Source: Robiginitalea sp. SC105 (GTDB lineage: Bacteria; Bacteroidota; Bacteroidia; Flavobacteriales; Flavobacteriaceae). Taken from it: 64,000 bases of DNA. Below, one piece after another: positions 43,040 to 51,315 of this stretch (position 1 is the first letter of the stretch; the number at the start of each line of letters is the position of its first letter). The stretch spans positions 372,001-436,000 of the forward strand of contig NZ_JACLZF010000002.1 in the NCBI RefSeq assembly GCF_014243345.1, read 5' to 3'. Both the position numbers and the translations under genes were made by a program. Below the pieces are notes generated by a model. The model was not told the origin of the DNA and made no database searches. It saw nothing but the letters and a program-made list of their open reading frames with translations.

Positions 43040-44257
43040 TTAATGCTCCGGATTTGCTTTTAGGATTGTAATTCTTTTCCAGTAGGAAATAGAACGCCAG
43101 ATCCATTCCAAGGGTCCGAATTTAAAATAGCGTGCCCACAAATTGCAGGCAACAACCTGAATGGCAAAGAATATAAGGGCATACATTGAAACAATAAAGG
43201 GCCCAATACGCAGACCTTGATCAAAACCATACCCATAGAATAGTGTGGAGAACATGATGGTCTGGAGTATATACGTGGTCAAGGCATATCGACCAACATT
43301 GGCCAATGGTGTAAGATAGCGTTTGAAGCGGGCACTTTGACTCAGTAAAACAAGACCGGCTGCATATCCCATACTCAGTGCTGTCGATCCGAATACCGTA
43401 CAGAGATCACCTACTAAATTTTGAAGCCAGGTGCCTCCACCTATTGCTTCGGGAGAGTATCCAACAGAGTGCCTCAAATATTGGATGATTCCCATTCCTA
43501 TCAACCCTAAAATAACCCCCCAGATGAATACTCCCTTTATTATCGGCCTGTGGATTGTCGCATCGTGGAAGTATCTTTTTCTGGCAGCATAGATACCCAG
43601 AAGACACATGCCGAAAAACGATGTATTATCGACTGGGTTTGGAGGGATAGATTTAGCGTTAAACGCCATTACCTCGCTTATCGACCCCACGCTGTAGGGG
43701 TGTGATTGCCGTAATTCCCGAATCTGTTCCTGGGACCGTTGAATAATTGCTTCGGCGGGAAGTTTTTCCGGGGAGGGCTCATGGGTGTAATTTAGGGCGC
43801 GCTGAATAGGAAAATGCAGGTTGAATATCAGCCACCCAAGTAGTAAAAAGTATCCGGGTACTTTACGAAAAAGTAAAAGAACAATTCCAAATTCAGCATA
43901 AAGCATTAAGACATCTCCATCATATAACAAGCAGTTTAACATGCCAATCAAAAACAAAGCGAACAATCTGCGCAAGTAAAATGCGTAATTCACCCCTCCC
44001 GTTTTATATGATTTGGCTATTTGTAAGGCAATGCCAAACCCAAAAAGGAATGAAAACAGCCGGAAGGATTTATACTCAAAAAAAATCCGGGTTAGGGCCA
44101 ATGCAAGCTCGTCCTGGGGAGCGGTCCAAACTGGGAAGGTGGCGCCAAAGTTATACATATTTACCAGCAGGACGCCGAAAAGCGCAAATCCACGCACAAT
44201 GTCAACAGATTCTATTCTCCGTCCCGGATCGGTCGGTGTTCCTGCCAGATGATTCAT
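43040..44257 (-). CDS. DUF418 family membrane protein
   Basis: 405 residues with about ten transmembrane helices. DUF418 markers: SVDIVRGFALFGVLLVNM at the start, RLFSFLFGFGIALQ, and a C-terminal LANVGRYALTTYILQTIMFS followed by the GPLEWIWRSISYWKR segment. The family is often called an uncharacterised membrane protein, possibly acyltransferase-like. Stop lies next to repeat copy E. Function unknown. Confidence 0.8.
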   Translation of the reverse strand: MNHLAGTPTDPGRRIESVDIVRGFALFGVLLVNMYNFGATFPVWTAPQDELALALTRIFFEYKSFRLFSFLFGFGIALQIAKSYKTGGVNYAFYLRRLFALFLIGMLNCLLYDGDVLMLYAEFGIVLLLFRKVPGYFLLLGWLIFNLHFPIQRALNYTHEPSPEKLPAEAIIQRSQEQIRELRQSHPYSVGSISEVMAFNAKSIPPNPVDNTSFFGMCLLGIYAARKRYFHDATIHRPIIKGVFIWGVILGLIGMGIIQYLRHSVGYSPEAIGGGTWLQNLVGDLCTVFGSTALSMGYAAGLVLLSQSARFKRYLTPLANVGRYALTTYILQTIMFSTLFYGYGFDQGLRIGPFIVSMYALIFFAIQVVACNLWARYFKFGPLEWIWRSISYWKRITILKANPEH

Positions 44258-44410
44258 GCCTGAACTTTCAGAAAGTAATTGACAAACGGTTTATATAAAC
44301 CCGACTTTACCTGCCGAAAAATGTAAATTGGATTTATCCCATCTGTCACTGATCTTAATAAGGTAACAAATTATAAATCAATTCGAAAGAATAATAATCC
44401 TTCCTTTTTT

Positions 44411-44439
44411 GTAATTTGATGAGGTAACCAACCTCGACC
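44411..44439 (+). promoter_or_regulatory. DUF6090 leader with hairpin
   Basis: GTAATTTGATGAGGTAACC then AACCTCGACC; GAGGT/ACCTC stem immediately before ATG. Confidence 0.6.
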
Positions 44440-45273
44440 ATGCTTCGTTTCTTCCGCCAGCTCCGTCGACGACTTCTAACTGATAATAAGTTCAGCAAAT
44501 ACCTGCTGTATGCGGTGGGGGAGATTTTGCTGGTTGTGTTTGGTATCCTGATTGCTTTACAGGTTGATAATTGGAATGAGGCTAAAAAAGAGGAGTCACT
44601 TTATATCACCTATTTGTCGCGTCTGAAATCAGATTGTGAGAATCTCCTGGAAACTGTGAGATATACTAAACTCATGCAGGATGAAATAGTAGCCTTGAAC
44701 AAATATCAGTTGGATTTTATAAATGGAAACTTAACGCCATTAGATACCTTCAAACTAGCAGTTTCAATTGAATTTACAGCTGGTATTAATCCTTATTCAC
44801 TGGAAATCCCCGTTTATTCAGAATTAGAGAACACGGGGAGGTTGACCTTGATTGAAAGTGATTCTCTCAAACAGGCTTTAGCTGGATTTCAGGAGTATAA
44901 AAATTTTAGATTGAAAAACAATTTGGAGTGGGAGCCGTGGGTGTTTAAATACAGGGCTATGGTACGTAACATCCTAAACGCTGAAGACAGAATACGCATA
45001 AATGAAATGTGGAGCATTCCATTGGATTCATCATTTGTTAGCAAGTCATGGTTTAATGCGTATTTCGACAATGGAATTTCTGGTGATTTCGCATTAAAGA
45101 CGAATAAGGAAAGGTTTACGACAGACCTCCTCGAGTCAGAAGAATTACCCGGATTGGTTGCAGATATCTATATAGCTCAAAGAATAACCCAGGGCCTGCT
45201 GGTAGATGAAGAATCCAACATCTTGAATTTAATCCGGCTCATACAAGGTGAAGTTGATCGTTTAAGCGATTAG
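44440..45273 (+). CDS. DUF6090 family membrane protein
   Basis: 277 residues: MLRFFRQLRRRLLTDNKF, SKYLLYAVGEILLVVFGILI and ALQVDNWNEAKK. The variable part is helical and acidic (EESLYITYLSRLKSDCENL ... NIYIAQRI-like end). First of three DUF6090 genes in a plus-strand run. Function unknown. Confidence 0.8.
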   Translation: MLRFFRQLRRRLLTDNKFSKYLLYAVGEILLVVFGILIALQVDNWNEAKKEESLYITYLSRLKSDCENLLETVRYTKLMQDEIVALNKYQLDFINGNLTPLDTFKLAVSIEFTAGINPYSLEIPVYSELENTGRLTLIESDSLKQALAGFQEYKNFRLKNNLEWEPWVFKYRAMVRNILNAEDRIRINEMWSIPLDSSFVSKSWFNAYFDNGISGDFALKTNKERFTTDLLESEELPGLVADIYIAQRITQGLLVDEESNILNLIRLIQGEVDRLSD

Positions 45274-45403
45274 CACAGTCAATACAAACGTCAAAGGCAT
45301 ACTATTATAAATATTAGGCCTGATTTTAAAGATGTGTTCTGAACAGGAACCATATATTCATTTCAAGTTTAACTACAGCTTTCCCGCCAATGATTGCTTT
45401 TTC

Positions 45404-45432
45404 GTAATTTGATGAGGTAACCGACCTCAACC
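45404..45432 (+). promoter_or_regulatory. DUF6090 leader with hairpin
   Basis: GTAATTTGATGAGGTAACC then GACCTCAACC; TGAGGT/ACCTCA stem before ATG. Confidence 0.6.
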
Positions 45433-46116
45433 ATGCTCCGCTTCTTCCGCACCCTACGCCAAAAACTTCTAACTGAAAACCAGTTCAGCAAATACCTGCT
45501 ATATGCAATTGGGGAGATCCTTCTTGTAGTTATAGGTATTCTGATAGCATTACAGATCGACAACTGGAATGAGAAACGGATTACCAAACAGAGGGAAATT
45601 AAGTATATAACTGAATTGAACCATAATCTAAAAAGGAATTTGCGTCAATTTGAATCCTTTTCAAGTGCTCAAAAAGAATTGATCCACAATATGTCAAAAC
45701 TGATTGAGTACAACAGAAACGGCCTGAAATATCATGACTCCCTGGGCAGCTATTTTAGAGGCATAAGTTGGCTTGAACAGGCTAACCTGGTAACCTCTTC
45801 GTATCAAACGATGAAAGCAACCGGGTTGGATATTATATCTTCGGACTCATTGCGTTTAAAAATCGTTGATCTTCATGAAGTCCAGTATGGTCAATATATC
45901 GATTTGGTGAAGGATGTTGGCTTGTCACTTTACAACACAAGGGTCCAACCCTTAAGCAGAAAGTACCATGATTTAGCTATGAGATTTGAGAATAGAGATT
46001 ATATTGATTTCCTCGAGGATAGAATCATTTGGAAAAAGGATCTCGTCATGATAACTGACGATCTTAAAAAGGAAACGGAATTATTAATTGATCAGATCAA
46101 CGCTGAGTTAGATTAA
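45433..46116 (+). CDS. DUF6090 family membrane protein
   Basis: 227 residues, the shortest intact copy: MLRFFRTLRQKLLTENQF, SKYLLYAIGEILLVVIGILI and ALQIDNWNEKRI. The variable domain is Lys/Glu-rich (KQREIKYITELNHNLKRNL). Function unknown. Confidence 0.8.
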   Translation: MLRFFRTLRQKLLTENQFSKYLLYAIGEILLVVIGILIALQIDNWNEKRITKQREIKYITELNHNLKRNLRQFESFSSAQKELIHNMSKLIEYNRNGLKYHDSLGSYFRGISWLEQANLVTSSYQTMKATGLDIISSDSLRLKIVDLHEVQYGQYIDLVKDVGLSLYNTRVQPLSRKYHDLAMRFENRDYIDFLEDRIIWKKDLVMITDDLKKETELLIDQINAELD

Positions 46117-46191
46117 ATATTAAATTTTAATCATGGAAAAGCCCTTTCCTTGTTCCCGATTACTTTTTAAGCTGCCAAGAACAATTAACCG

Positions 46192-46266
46192 ATGCTACGC
46201 TTCTTCCGTTATATCCTTCATATCCCTTTAATCACTGGTGTTATCTTTATAGTACCTCTCCTTTAA
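46192..46266 (+). pseudogene. DUF6090 5' remnant joined to an island repeat
   Basis: ATG at 46192 gives MLRFFR and then YILHIPLITG..., stopping at 46266 inside the repeat copy F sequence CCTCTCC. Only the first six codons match the family. The same junction type occurs at 47248. Confidence 0.5.
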
Positions 46267-46412
46267 GTAGGTAACAATAAAAAGCAAGTTCAGAAATCGA
46301 TCGAGAGGGGATACGTATCGACAAATTAGCGACGATCTCCCTGGAAAAGTAGCTGAGGTCCACTCTCACAGAGATAAAGCCAAAACGGGCAGACTGTGAT
46401 CCGAATCTCGTC
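46255..46412 (+). repeat. Dispersed island repeat, copy F (full length)
   Basis: CCTCTCCTTTAAGTAGGTAAC, GATCGAGAGGGGATACGTATCG, ATTAGCGACGATCTCC, GAAAAGTAGCTGAGGTCCAC and ACGGGCAGACT, continuing to CCGAATCTCGTCC. The CCTCTC and GAGAGG ends are inverted. Confidence 0.75.
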
Positions 46413-46452
46413 CGTGGCTCCCTTCCTATTAAGCCGGAGAACAACAATTTTC

Positions 46453-46483
46453 GTAATTTGATGAGGTAACCAACCTTGGGTCC
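46453..46483 (+). promoter_or_regulatory. DUF6090 leader with hairpin (wobble arm)
   Basis: GTAATTTGATGAGGTAACC then AACCTTGGGTCC; GAGGT pairs with ACCTT through a G-U. Confidence 0.55.
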
Positions 46484-47233
46484 ATGCTCCGCTTCTTCCG
46501 CCGGCTCCGTCAACGCCTCCTTACTGATAGCAAATTCAGCAAGTACCTGCTGTATGCGGTAGGAGAGATCTTGCTGGTGGTGATCGGGATATTGATTGCG
46601 TTACAGGTGAATAATTGGAATCAAAAATGGCAAGACCGGACACTTGAACAGGTCTATCTGGAACGGCTTCAGGCGGACCTAAGTGGGGATCTGTCCGGTT
46701 TTCTCAAACTTCAAAAAATATTCAACAGCAAGAAAGAATTTCTGACTTCATTGCAGGTCGCGGAACCATTAGAATTTAATAGTGTTACACCGGAAGAATG
46801 GCTGGAAGGATTAATCGCCTCCAGATTCGTATCGTTGCCCACGGTCCGTTCTGCGACCTTCGATGAACTCTCCGGATCGGGTCGACTCACACTCATTAGG
46901 GATTTGAAACTGCGTACTGCCCTTTCTAATTATTATGCCGAATACGAGCTAATGTCCCGAATTTTGGTTAAACCAGTTGGCCTATACAAACAACTTGTCT
47001 ATGAAGTTTTCTCCGGAACATTGCTAAATGAATGGCGTACCCGACATGAAATAACTGATATACATCATATAACCGAAGGCTACAACAGGCTAATGGACCA
47101 TCCGGGGTTTGAGGCTGCTGTAAATGCAGAACTTGCCTATACAGGTGATTTGTTGTACTACAGCAATATTTTTATCGATTCAGTGGTAAAAATGCAAAAG
47201 CGGATCAATCAAAATCTCGTCTTTTCTCAATAA
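46484..47233 (+). CDS. DUF6090 family membrane protein
   Basis: 249 residues: MLRFFRRLRQRLLTDSKF, SKYLLYAVGEILLVVIGILI and ALQVNNWNQKWQ. The variable domain has TLEQVYLERLQADLSGDL and FLKLQKIFNSKKEF. Lies between repeat copies F and G. Function unknown. Confidence 0.8.
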   Translation: MLRFFRRLRQRLLTDSKFSKYLLYAVGEILLVVIGILIALQVNNWNQKWQDRTLEQVYLERLQADLSGDLSGFLKLQKIFNSKKEFLTSLQVAEPLEFNSVTPEEWLEGLIASRFVSLPTVRSATFDELSGSGRLTLIRDLKLRTALSNYYAEYELMSRILVKPVGLYKQLVYEVFSGTLLNEWRTRHEITDIHHITEGYNRLMDHPGFEAAVNAELAYTGDLLYYSNIFIDSVVKMQKRINQNLVFSQ

Positions 47234-47247
47234 CTTATTGCAGATCT

Positions 47248-47313
47248 ATGCTCCGCTTCTTGCGCCAAACTCCTATTGCCACAAGGGAAACTTCTAATAT
47301 ACCTCTCCCTTAG
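47248..47313 (+). pseudogene. DUF6090 5' remnant joined to an island repeat
   Basis: MLRFLRQTPIATRETSNIPL and stop at 47311-47313 within CCTCTCCCTTAG of repeat copy G. Repeats the junction seen at 46192. Confidence 0.5.
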
Positions 47314-47331
47314 TAGGTAAGAATAAAAACA
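47302..47331 (+). repeat. Dispersed island repeat, copy G (5' end only)
   Basis: CCTCTCCCTTAGTAGGTAAG followed by AATAAAAAC; the rest of the repeat is missing. Confidence 0.55.
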
Positions 47332-47384
47332 AGATGGTCGTTTGCGTGGTTCAAAACTAAAAGAGCGATGTTTTCAGAGATAAC

Positions 47385-47897
47385 TTAATCTGCGATCTCA
47401 TTGTAGATGTCCCGGGTAATCAGCCATTCGCCACCTGAGGAACGTTCGTAAACAAAAATATACTTGAAATGGATGTTTTGTGTTGAATCACTTCCCACTT
47501 GACCCATTGTACCATTTATCAGGCCCCACTCAATAGCCACATCGTCTTTAATATTTATATCCCTGGGTGTCATTTCTATCCTTGGCAATATTATTTCATA
47601 TAACGGGGCGATAAACTCTCTTAAGGCTTCCTTTCCTTCAATTGGTCGAAGTCCGGGTCCCAGATAAATGATATCAGAACTAAAATCTTTCAGGACCATT
47701 TCAACATCCGTTGTATTTACACCTAAAACATGCCTTTCTCTTATCAAATCGATTGTCTCTAAATCCCTGGAAGTATCTGTGTTTACCTCTTTTGGGTTTG
47801 AGCAACCCGAAAAAAAAGCCGCAGCTAAAACGAATAGGACAACTTGTTTCGATGTCCTAAATAATGGAATTGACAAGTATATTTCCGGGGCAATCAT
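47385..47897 (-). CDS. NTF2-like lipoprotein (SnoaL/DUF4440 type)
   Basis: 170 residues. Lipobox FFSGC, then a domain of the NTF2-like superfamily: IRERHVLGVNTTDVEMVLKD, then a VVxxx-like SDIIYLGPGLRPIEGKEALREF and VAIEWGLINGTMGQV. Such domains bind small hydrophobic substrates or form dimers. It lies 9 bp from the next gene (stop at 47907), same strand, a paralogue of the same superfamily. Function unknown. Confidence 0.7.
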   Translation of the reverse strand: MIAPEIYLSIPLFRTSKQVVLFVLAAAFFSGCSNPKEVNTDTSRDLETIDLIRERHVLGVNTTDVEMVLKDFSSDIIYLGPGLRPIEGKEALREFIAPLYEIILPRIEMTPRDINIKDDVAIEWGLINGTMGQVGSDSTQNIHFKYIFVYERSSGGEWLITRDIYNEIAD

Positions 47898-47906
47898 ATC
47901 TAATCT

Positions 47907-48395
47907 TTATTCAGAAAGATCTGAATTGAAAATATCTGCCGGGCATTTCCAGGACCCGTCATTTTGCTTCTTCCATATATTGATATACTTGCCCTTATCT
48001 TCATTTATAATATTTCCAGTAGAATCCTGGATTTTTGTTTGATACACTCCAATGACGTAACCCAGATCACCGGATTTCGATATTTCAATGGTTTCGGGAT
48101 AAAATTCAACTGTTAGGTTTTCCATGCTGAACATGGGTTGATAGAAATTCCGGATATTTTCTTTTCCCTTGATGGATGGATTATTCGGGGGCATTGTCAC
48201 AGGAATTTGATTATCCGTATACAGGGACAGGAATTCCTGCAAATTTTTGGATTTGGCGGCGTTGCCCCAGGTGATATCCGCCTGCTTAATCTTTTCCTTT
48301 TCAATTTCGATTTGCTCAGGAAAAGGTTGATTATTATTGCTACACGCGCTAAATAAAATTGCATAAGCCGCAAGAAGCGAGATAAGAGGTTTCAT
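47907..48395 (-). CDS. NTF2-like lipoprotein (DUF4440/SnoaL type)
   Basis: 162 residues. Lipobox FSAC at the end of MKPLISLLAAYAILFSAC. The mature domain (ITWGNAAKSKNLQEFLSLYT, IKGKENIRNFYQPMFSMENL, GDLGYVIGVYQTKIQDSTGN, IWKKQNDGSWKCPADIF) is NTF2-like. Upstream member of a two-gene run. The Asp/His active residues of isomerases are not evident. Confidence 0.75.
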   Translation of the reverse strand: MKPLISLLAAYAILFSACSNNNQPFPEQIEIEKEKIKQADITWGNAAKSKNLQEFLSLYTDNQIPVTMPPNNPSIKGKENIRNFYQPMFSMENLTVEFYPETIEISKSGDLGYVIGVYQTKIQDSTGNIINEDKGKYINIWKKQNDGSWKCPADIFNSDLSE

Positions 48396-48454
48396 TTGTT
48401 CAGATCATTTTAATGCTAAATCAAATGGTGATTTCAAAAGATGAAATTGGGAAG

Positions 48455-48494
48455 GTTTACACTCATCGAGATAATGGCTAAATGGGCAGACCGT
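48455..48494 (+). repeat. Dispersed island repeat, copy H (3' end only)
   Basis: GAGATAATGGCTAAATGGGC then AGACCGT; the 5' part has been lost. Confidence 0.5.
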
Positions 48495-48517
48495 ATTGCA
48501 AGAACTGCAAGGATTAG

Positions 48518-48748
48518 TTACCAAGGTTCACAAATTATGGTAACCGATTTATTGCCTTCGCCGTCTTCTTCTGTGTAATTTTCCTGTTTGGCGCAGTCAT
48601 CCCTAATTTCCTGAATTTCCTGATTTACCCGTATTCCGGAAGAATCAAAATATTGTACAATCCTAGTGCAATCACAGTCATTGTTGCACGAGGCCAACAG
48701 CAATGTAACTGCAATGAAGGTGAAAGGAGACTTTAGAAGCCTTTTCAT
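48518..48748 (-). CDS. Small Cys-rich lipoprotein
   Basis: 76 residues. Lipobox LLASC, then NNDCDCTRIVQYFDSSGIRV, with further Cys residues (DDCAKQENYTEE ... SVTIICEPW). Conserved spaced cysteines suggest disulfides in an outer-surface lipoprotein. Unknown family. Confidence 0.6.
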   Translation of the reverse strand: MKRLLKSPFTFIAVTLLLASCNNDCDCTRIVQYFDSSGIRVNQEIQEIRDDCAKQENYTEEDGEGNKSVTIICEPW

Positions 48749-48961
48749 TTTCAGCTGACAGATATAATCGAACTGAACAGGCTTAAAAGCAGCCCGTTAA
48801 CTGACTTTAAACCCATGTTTAAAGTACGAAAAAAGATAATTTGAATCTGTAAATAACCATAAATTTTTGTGCGGAATGAATCTATATATGACAAGTGCGA
48901 ATTTGCTACTTATATCAAGTTGTGATATGGTGTCGGCGCGCAATTTCCCCCCTCGGTTATG

Positions 48962-49103
48962 GGGGCAAATCAGGAGTTCCGGTATTTTCTAAAGACCCTA
49001 AATTAACAAATACAATTGGCTTGTAGAAATCCAGGCCCTTTCCCTTAAAGTGGCCATCCAGGATTTGCTGGTGATCATTGAGTCGGAATTGGAAAATTCG
49101 TAA
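48962..49103 (+). pseudogene. DUF6090 C-terminal fragment (frameshifted)
   Basis: In frame 1 the sequence reads QEFRYFLKTL; after a one-base insertion (position near 48999) it reads INKYNWLVEIQALSLKVAIQ and then DLLVIIESELENS*. This matches the end of the DUF6090 gene at 25747, which has QEFRYFLKTL, INKYNWLVEIQ and DDLLFAIESELDKEY. It is a decayed 3' half of a related gene with its N-terminal module missing. Confidence 0.75.
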
Positions 49104-49178
49104 AGCGTATAGCTACGGTAACCTTGTCTACCGACCCAAAAATGCTAAACTATTTACCAAAGGGATTATAGCTGTTAT

Positions 49179-49355
49179 CCTCTCCCTTAGTAGGTAACAA
49201 TAAAAAGCGAGTTGGCATTCGTTTCATCCTGTAGGGCATTCATTGCTTTCAAGGATAGACGCCCAGGTTCTATATTTAGGAACCCGTATAGACCAATTAA
49301 CAACGATCTCCTACAAAAGGAAGCTGAGGTTGCTTTGATCGAGATATGGGTTTAA
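49179..49355 (+). repeat. Dispersed island repeat, copy I (interrupted)
   Basis: Starts CCTCTCCCTTAGTAGGTAAC, then about 70 bp of unrelated sequence, then GTATAGACCAATTAACAACG, CTACAAAAGGAAGCTGAGG and GAGATATGGG. An insertion or partial replacement has split this copy. Confidence 0.55.
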
Positions 49356-49360
49356 AGGCT

Positions 49361-49861
49361 TTATAGTTTAATGTGATGACCGTTAGAATGTATAACCTTC
49401 CAATTCATATCTTCTTTCCTGAAAACGTAGGTCCAGGATCCTATTGCATGGTAGATTTCATTGTTTAAATCGACCATTTTAAACTCAAATTCTAAAGTCA
49501 CAGTCGCGGCTAATTCTGATAGCGGGAGTATATGTACATTTTCCCAGTCCCACTGCTCAACCCTTTTTGTGTTTTGGTAATGACCTGTTGTTATTGCAAT
49601 CCAGTCTTCATACCCCCCAATAATTTGTCCATCGCTACCCATAACAAAATCGCCGGAATTACTCCAAAACCCAATCATTGCCTTGTAATTGCGAGTTAGC
49701 ATAGCTTCACGATATTTTTCCAATTCATGCTTAACATCATTAACGACGTTAAATTCCCATTTAGGTTTTAATGTTTGTGAAAGGGCCGTGTAAGAACAAA
49801 CCAGTAATAAGAGCACGCTAAAAATGGGCCTTCTTAATTGCTTAAAAATAAAAGGGTTCAT
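49361..49861 (-). CDS. Secreted NTF2-like protein (DUF4440 type)
   Basis: 166 residues. Signal peptide ending ALSQ. NTF2-like domain: KHELEKYREAMLTRNYKAMI, FWSNSGDFVMGSDGQIIGG, YEDWIAITTGHYQNTKRV, then TVTLEFEFKMVDLNNEIYH and a C-terminal WKVIHSNGHHIKL. The third such protein in this stretch (with 47385 and 47907). Next gene on the same strand is an alpha/beta hydrolase. Function unknown. Confidence 0.72.
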   Translation of the reverse strand: MNPFIFKQLRRPIFSVLLLLVCSYTALSQTLKPKWEFNVVNDVKHELEKYREAMLTRNYKAMIGFWSNSGDFVMGSDGQIIGGYEDWIAITTGHYQNTKRVEQWDWENVHILPLSELAATVTLEFEFKMVDLNNEIYHAIGSWTYVFRKEDMNWKVIHSNGHHIKL

Positions 49862-49898
49862 TGTTAATTATTTTATATCGGAAGCATTAGAAACTTTA

Positions 49899-50741
49899 TT
49901 AATCTGATTGGAATTTAGATTCCACAACTTTCAGCAAGACCTCATTGAACATATTTGGCTTATCCCAAAATAGGGAATGTGATGTTTCCGGAATGATATG
50001 GACATAGAGGTCATCTGCATATTTCCCTATAGATTCAACATCCGTAATTTCACTATCACTATTAATCAATATGATAGGGCATTTGACTCTATTCAATGCC
50101 GGTTTCATTTCATCATTCCTCCATGTGAAAAGGTTTCTAAGCATATCCCACCAAAAAACAGGTATTTCCTCTGGCAGCATTTCACTATATCGCTGAGCCA
50201 GTTCAGGCTTAAGAAAAAAACCATTCAAATCGGCTAAGTTGCCCTTCCTTATTTTAACTTTCCATGAGGCGATCAAATTTTCGACCCAACTATCAGTTCT
50301 ATAATTTTCAGTGTCATTCACGATATCAACAAGCACTAATCCTTTAATTGTGCTCATTTCCCGTGAGGCTGCTGATAAGGCAACTACTCCACCCATGGAG
50401 TGCCCAATCAGTACGACATTCTCAAGGTCTAGTTTCTTAATCAGTGTAATTACATCCAGACCGTAGTTTTCCATTGTCCATTGCTCTCTATTTTTGCCCG
50501 ATTGACCAAAACCCGGCAAGTCCAGAGTGATGACTTTGTACTTTTCGGAGAAATACGCATATTGATTATCCCAACTTTCACTCGTTTGACTCCATCCGGG
50601 AATAAAAATCAGGTTTAAATCTCCGTGCCCTTTAATTTTATAATAAATATCGACGTCATCGAATGACTTCACTTTGCCCGAATCTCTAATAGTACATTGA
50701 GCAAAACAAAGAATGAGTAGTATACTTAATAGAACTTTCAT
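49899..50741 (-). CDS. Alpha/beta hydrolase with signal peptide
   Basis: 280 residues. N-terminal signal MKVLLSILLILCFAQC; the lipobox is poor (FAQC), so it may be secreted rather than lipidated. Hydrolase motifs: IFIPGWSQTSESWD (oxyanion region), DLPGFGQSGKNREQWTM, nucleophile LIGHSMGGVVALSAA (Ser115), PIILINSDSEITDV (acid) and IPETSHSLFWD (His). Probably a periplasmic esterase or lipase. It lies 37 bp upstream of the NTF2-like gene and may be cotranscribed. Confidence 0.82.
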   Translation of the reverse strand: MKVLLSILLILCFAQCTIRDSGKVKSFDDVDIYYKIKGHGDLNLIFIPGWSQTSESWDNQYAYFSEKYKVITLDLPGFGQSGKNREQWTMENYGLDVITLIKKLDLENVVLIGHSMGGVVALSAASREMSTIKGLVLVDIVNDTENYRTDSWVENLIASWKVKIRKGNLADLNGFFLKPELAQRYSEMLPEEIPVFWWDMLRNLFTWRNDEMKPALNRVKCPIILINSDSEITDVESIGKYADDLYVHIIPETSHSLFWDKPNMFNEVLLKVVESKFQSD

Positions 50742-51028
50742 ATCTATATATGTTTTCTGCTATTTACCTGCACCTTTTGGGCTAAGGCGAATATCAACTT
50801 CACAAAAGATTTTAAAGGTCCGTTATTAAAGCAATCAACAATTCCAGGGGGAACGCTTAACGATTAATACGGCGAGAACTGGTGCAGTTTTAAGGTAATA
50901 AAAAATAAGTTACATAGCTGATATACAGTGGTATAAAATTTTCTGTTGGCGAGGGGTTATTGGAAGGATGCCTAATTTAAAACTCATTGAATTTAAAGTA
51001 ACGGGAAGGGCTGTAATTATGTAACCGT
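50742..51028. other. Intergenic stretch between the hydrolase and repeat J
   Basis: A doubtful 18-codon plus frame (MPNLKLIEFKVTGRAVIM, 50968-51024) is the only feature. AT-rich, probably containing the hydrolase promoter. Confidence 0.35.
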
Positions 51029-51120
51029 ACCGACCACTTAGCAACGATCTCCCCTAAAAGGTGGCTGAGGTCCTCTCTAAGATAGATAATGGCTATATGG
51101 ACAGACCGTGATCCGGATAT
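51029..51120 (+). repeat. Dispersed island repeat, copy J
   Basis: CGACCACTTAGCAACGATC, CTAAAAGGTGGCTGAGGTCC, inner ATAG/CTAT stem and GGACAGACC. The outer pair is GUCC/GGAC (U-A), a compensatory change from the C-G and U-G forms of other copies. Confidence 0.7.
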
Positions 51121-51315
51121 TACATTCCTGTTCCTGTTCCTATGGGTTACATCATTTGCAAGGCTTGTTCCGGGTTTGGAAGTGGTAAATATGGGAAAAT
51201 GTGCCATAGGATTCTGGGCACAGGCAGGGTTGAGGTCCCTAATCCCCCAAATCAAAAAAAGGGCTCAAATCGATTAACAACTTCCATTGCCCCGGACCTG
51301 GGGGGCGTCGCGGAA

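Noticed and set aside
44411-44439. Exact TAnnTTTG Bacteroidota -7 box in the DUF6090 leader
   Set aside because: Only the TTTG part is present (GTAATTTG); the TA at the required distance is missing, so I do not claim an assigned promoter.
50977-51255. Minus-strand 92-codon frame near repeat J
   Set aside because: It overlaps the repeat and reads as a translation of repeat sequence (same peptide pieces recur at copies E and F), so it is an artefact.
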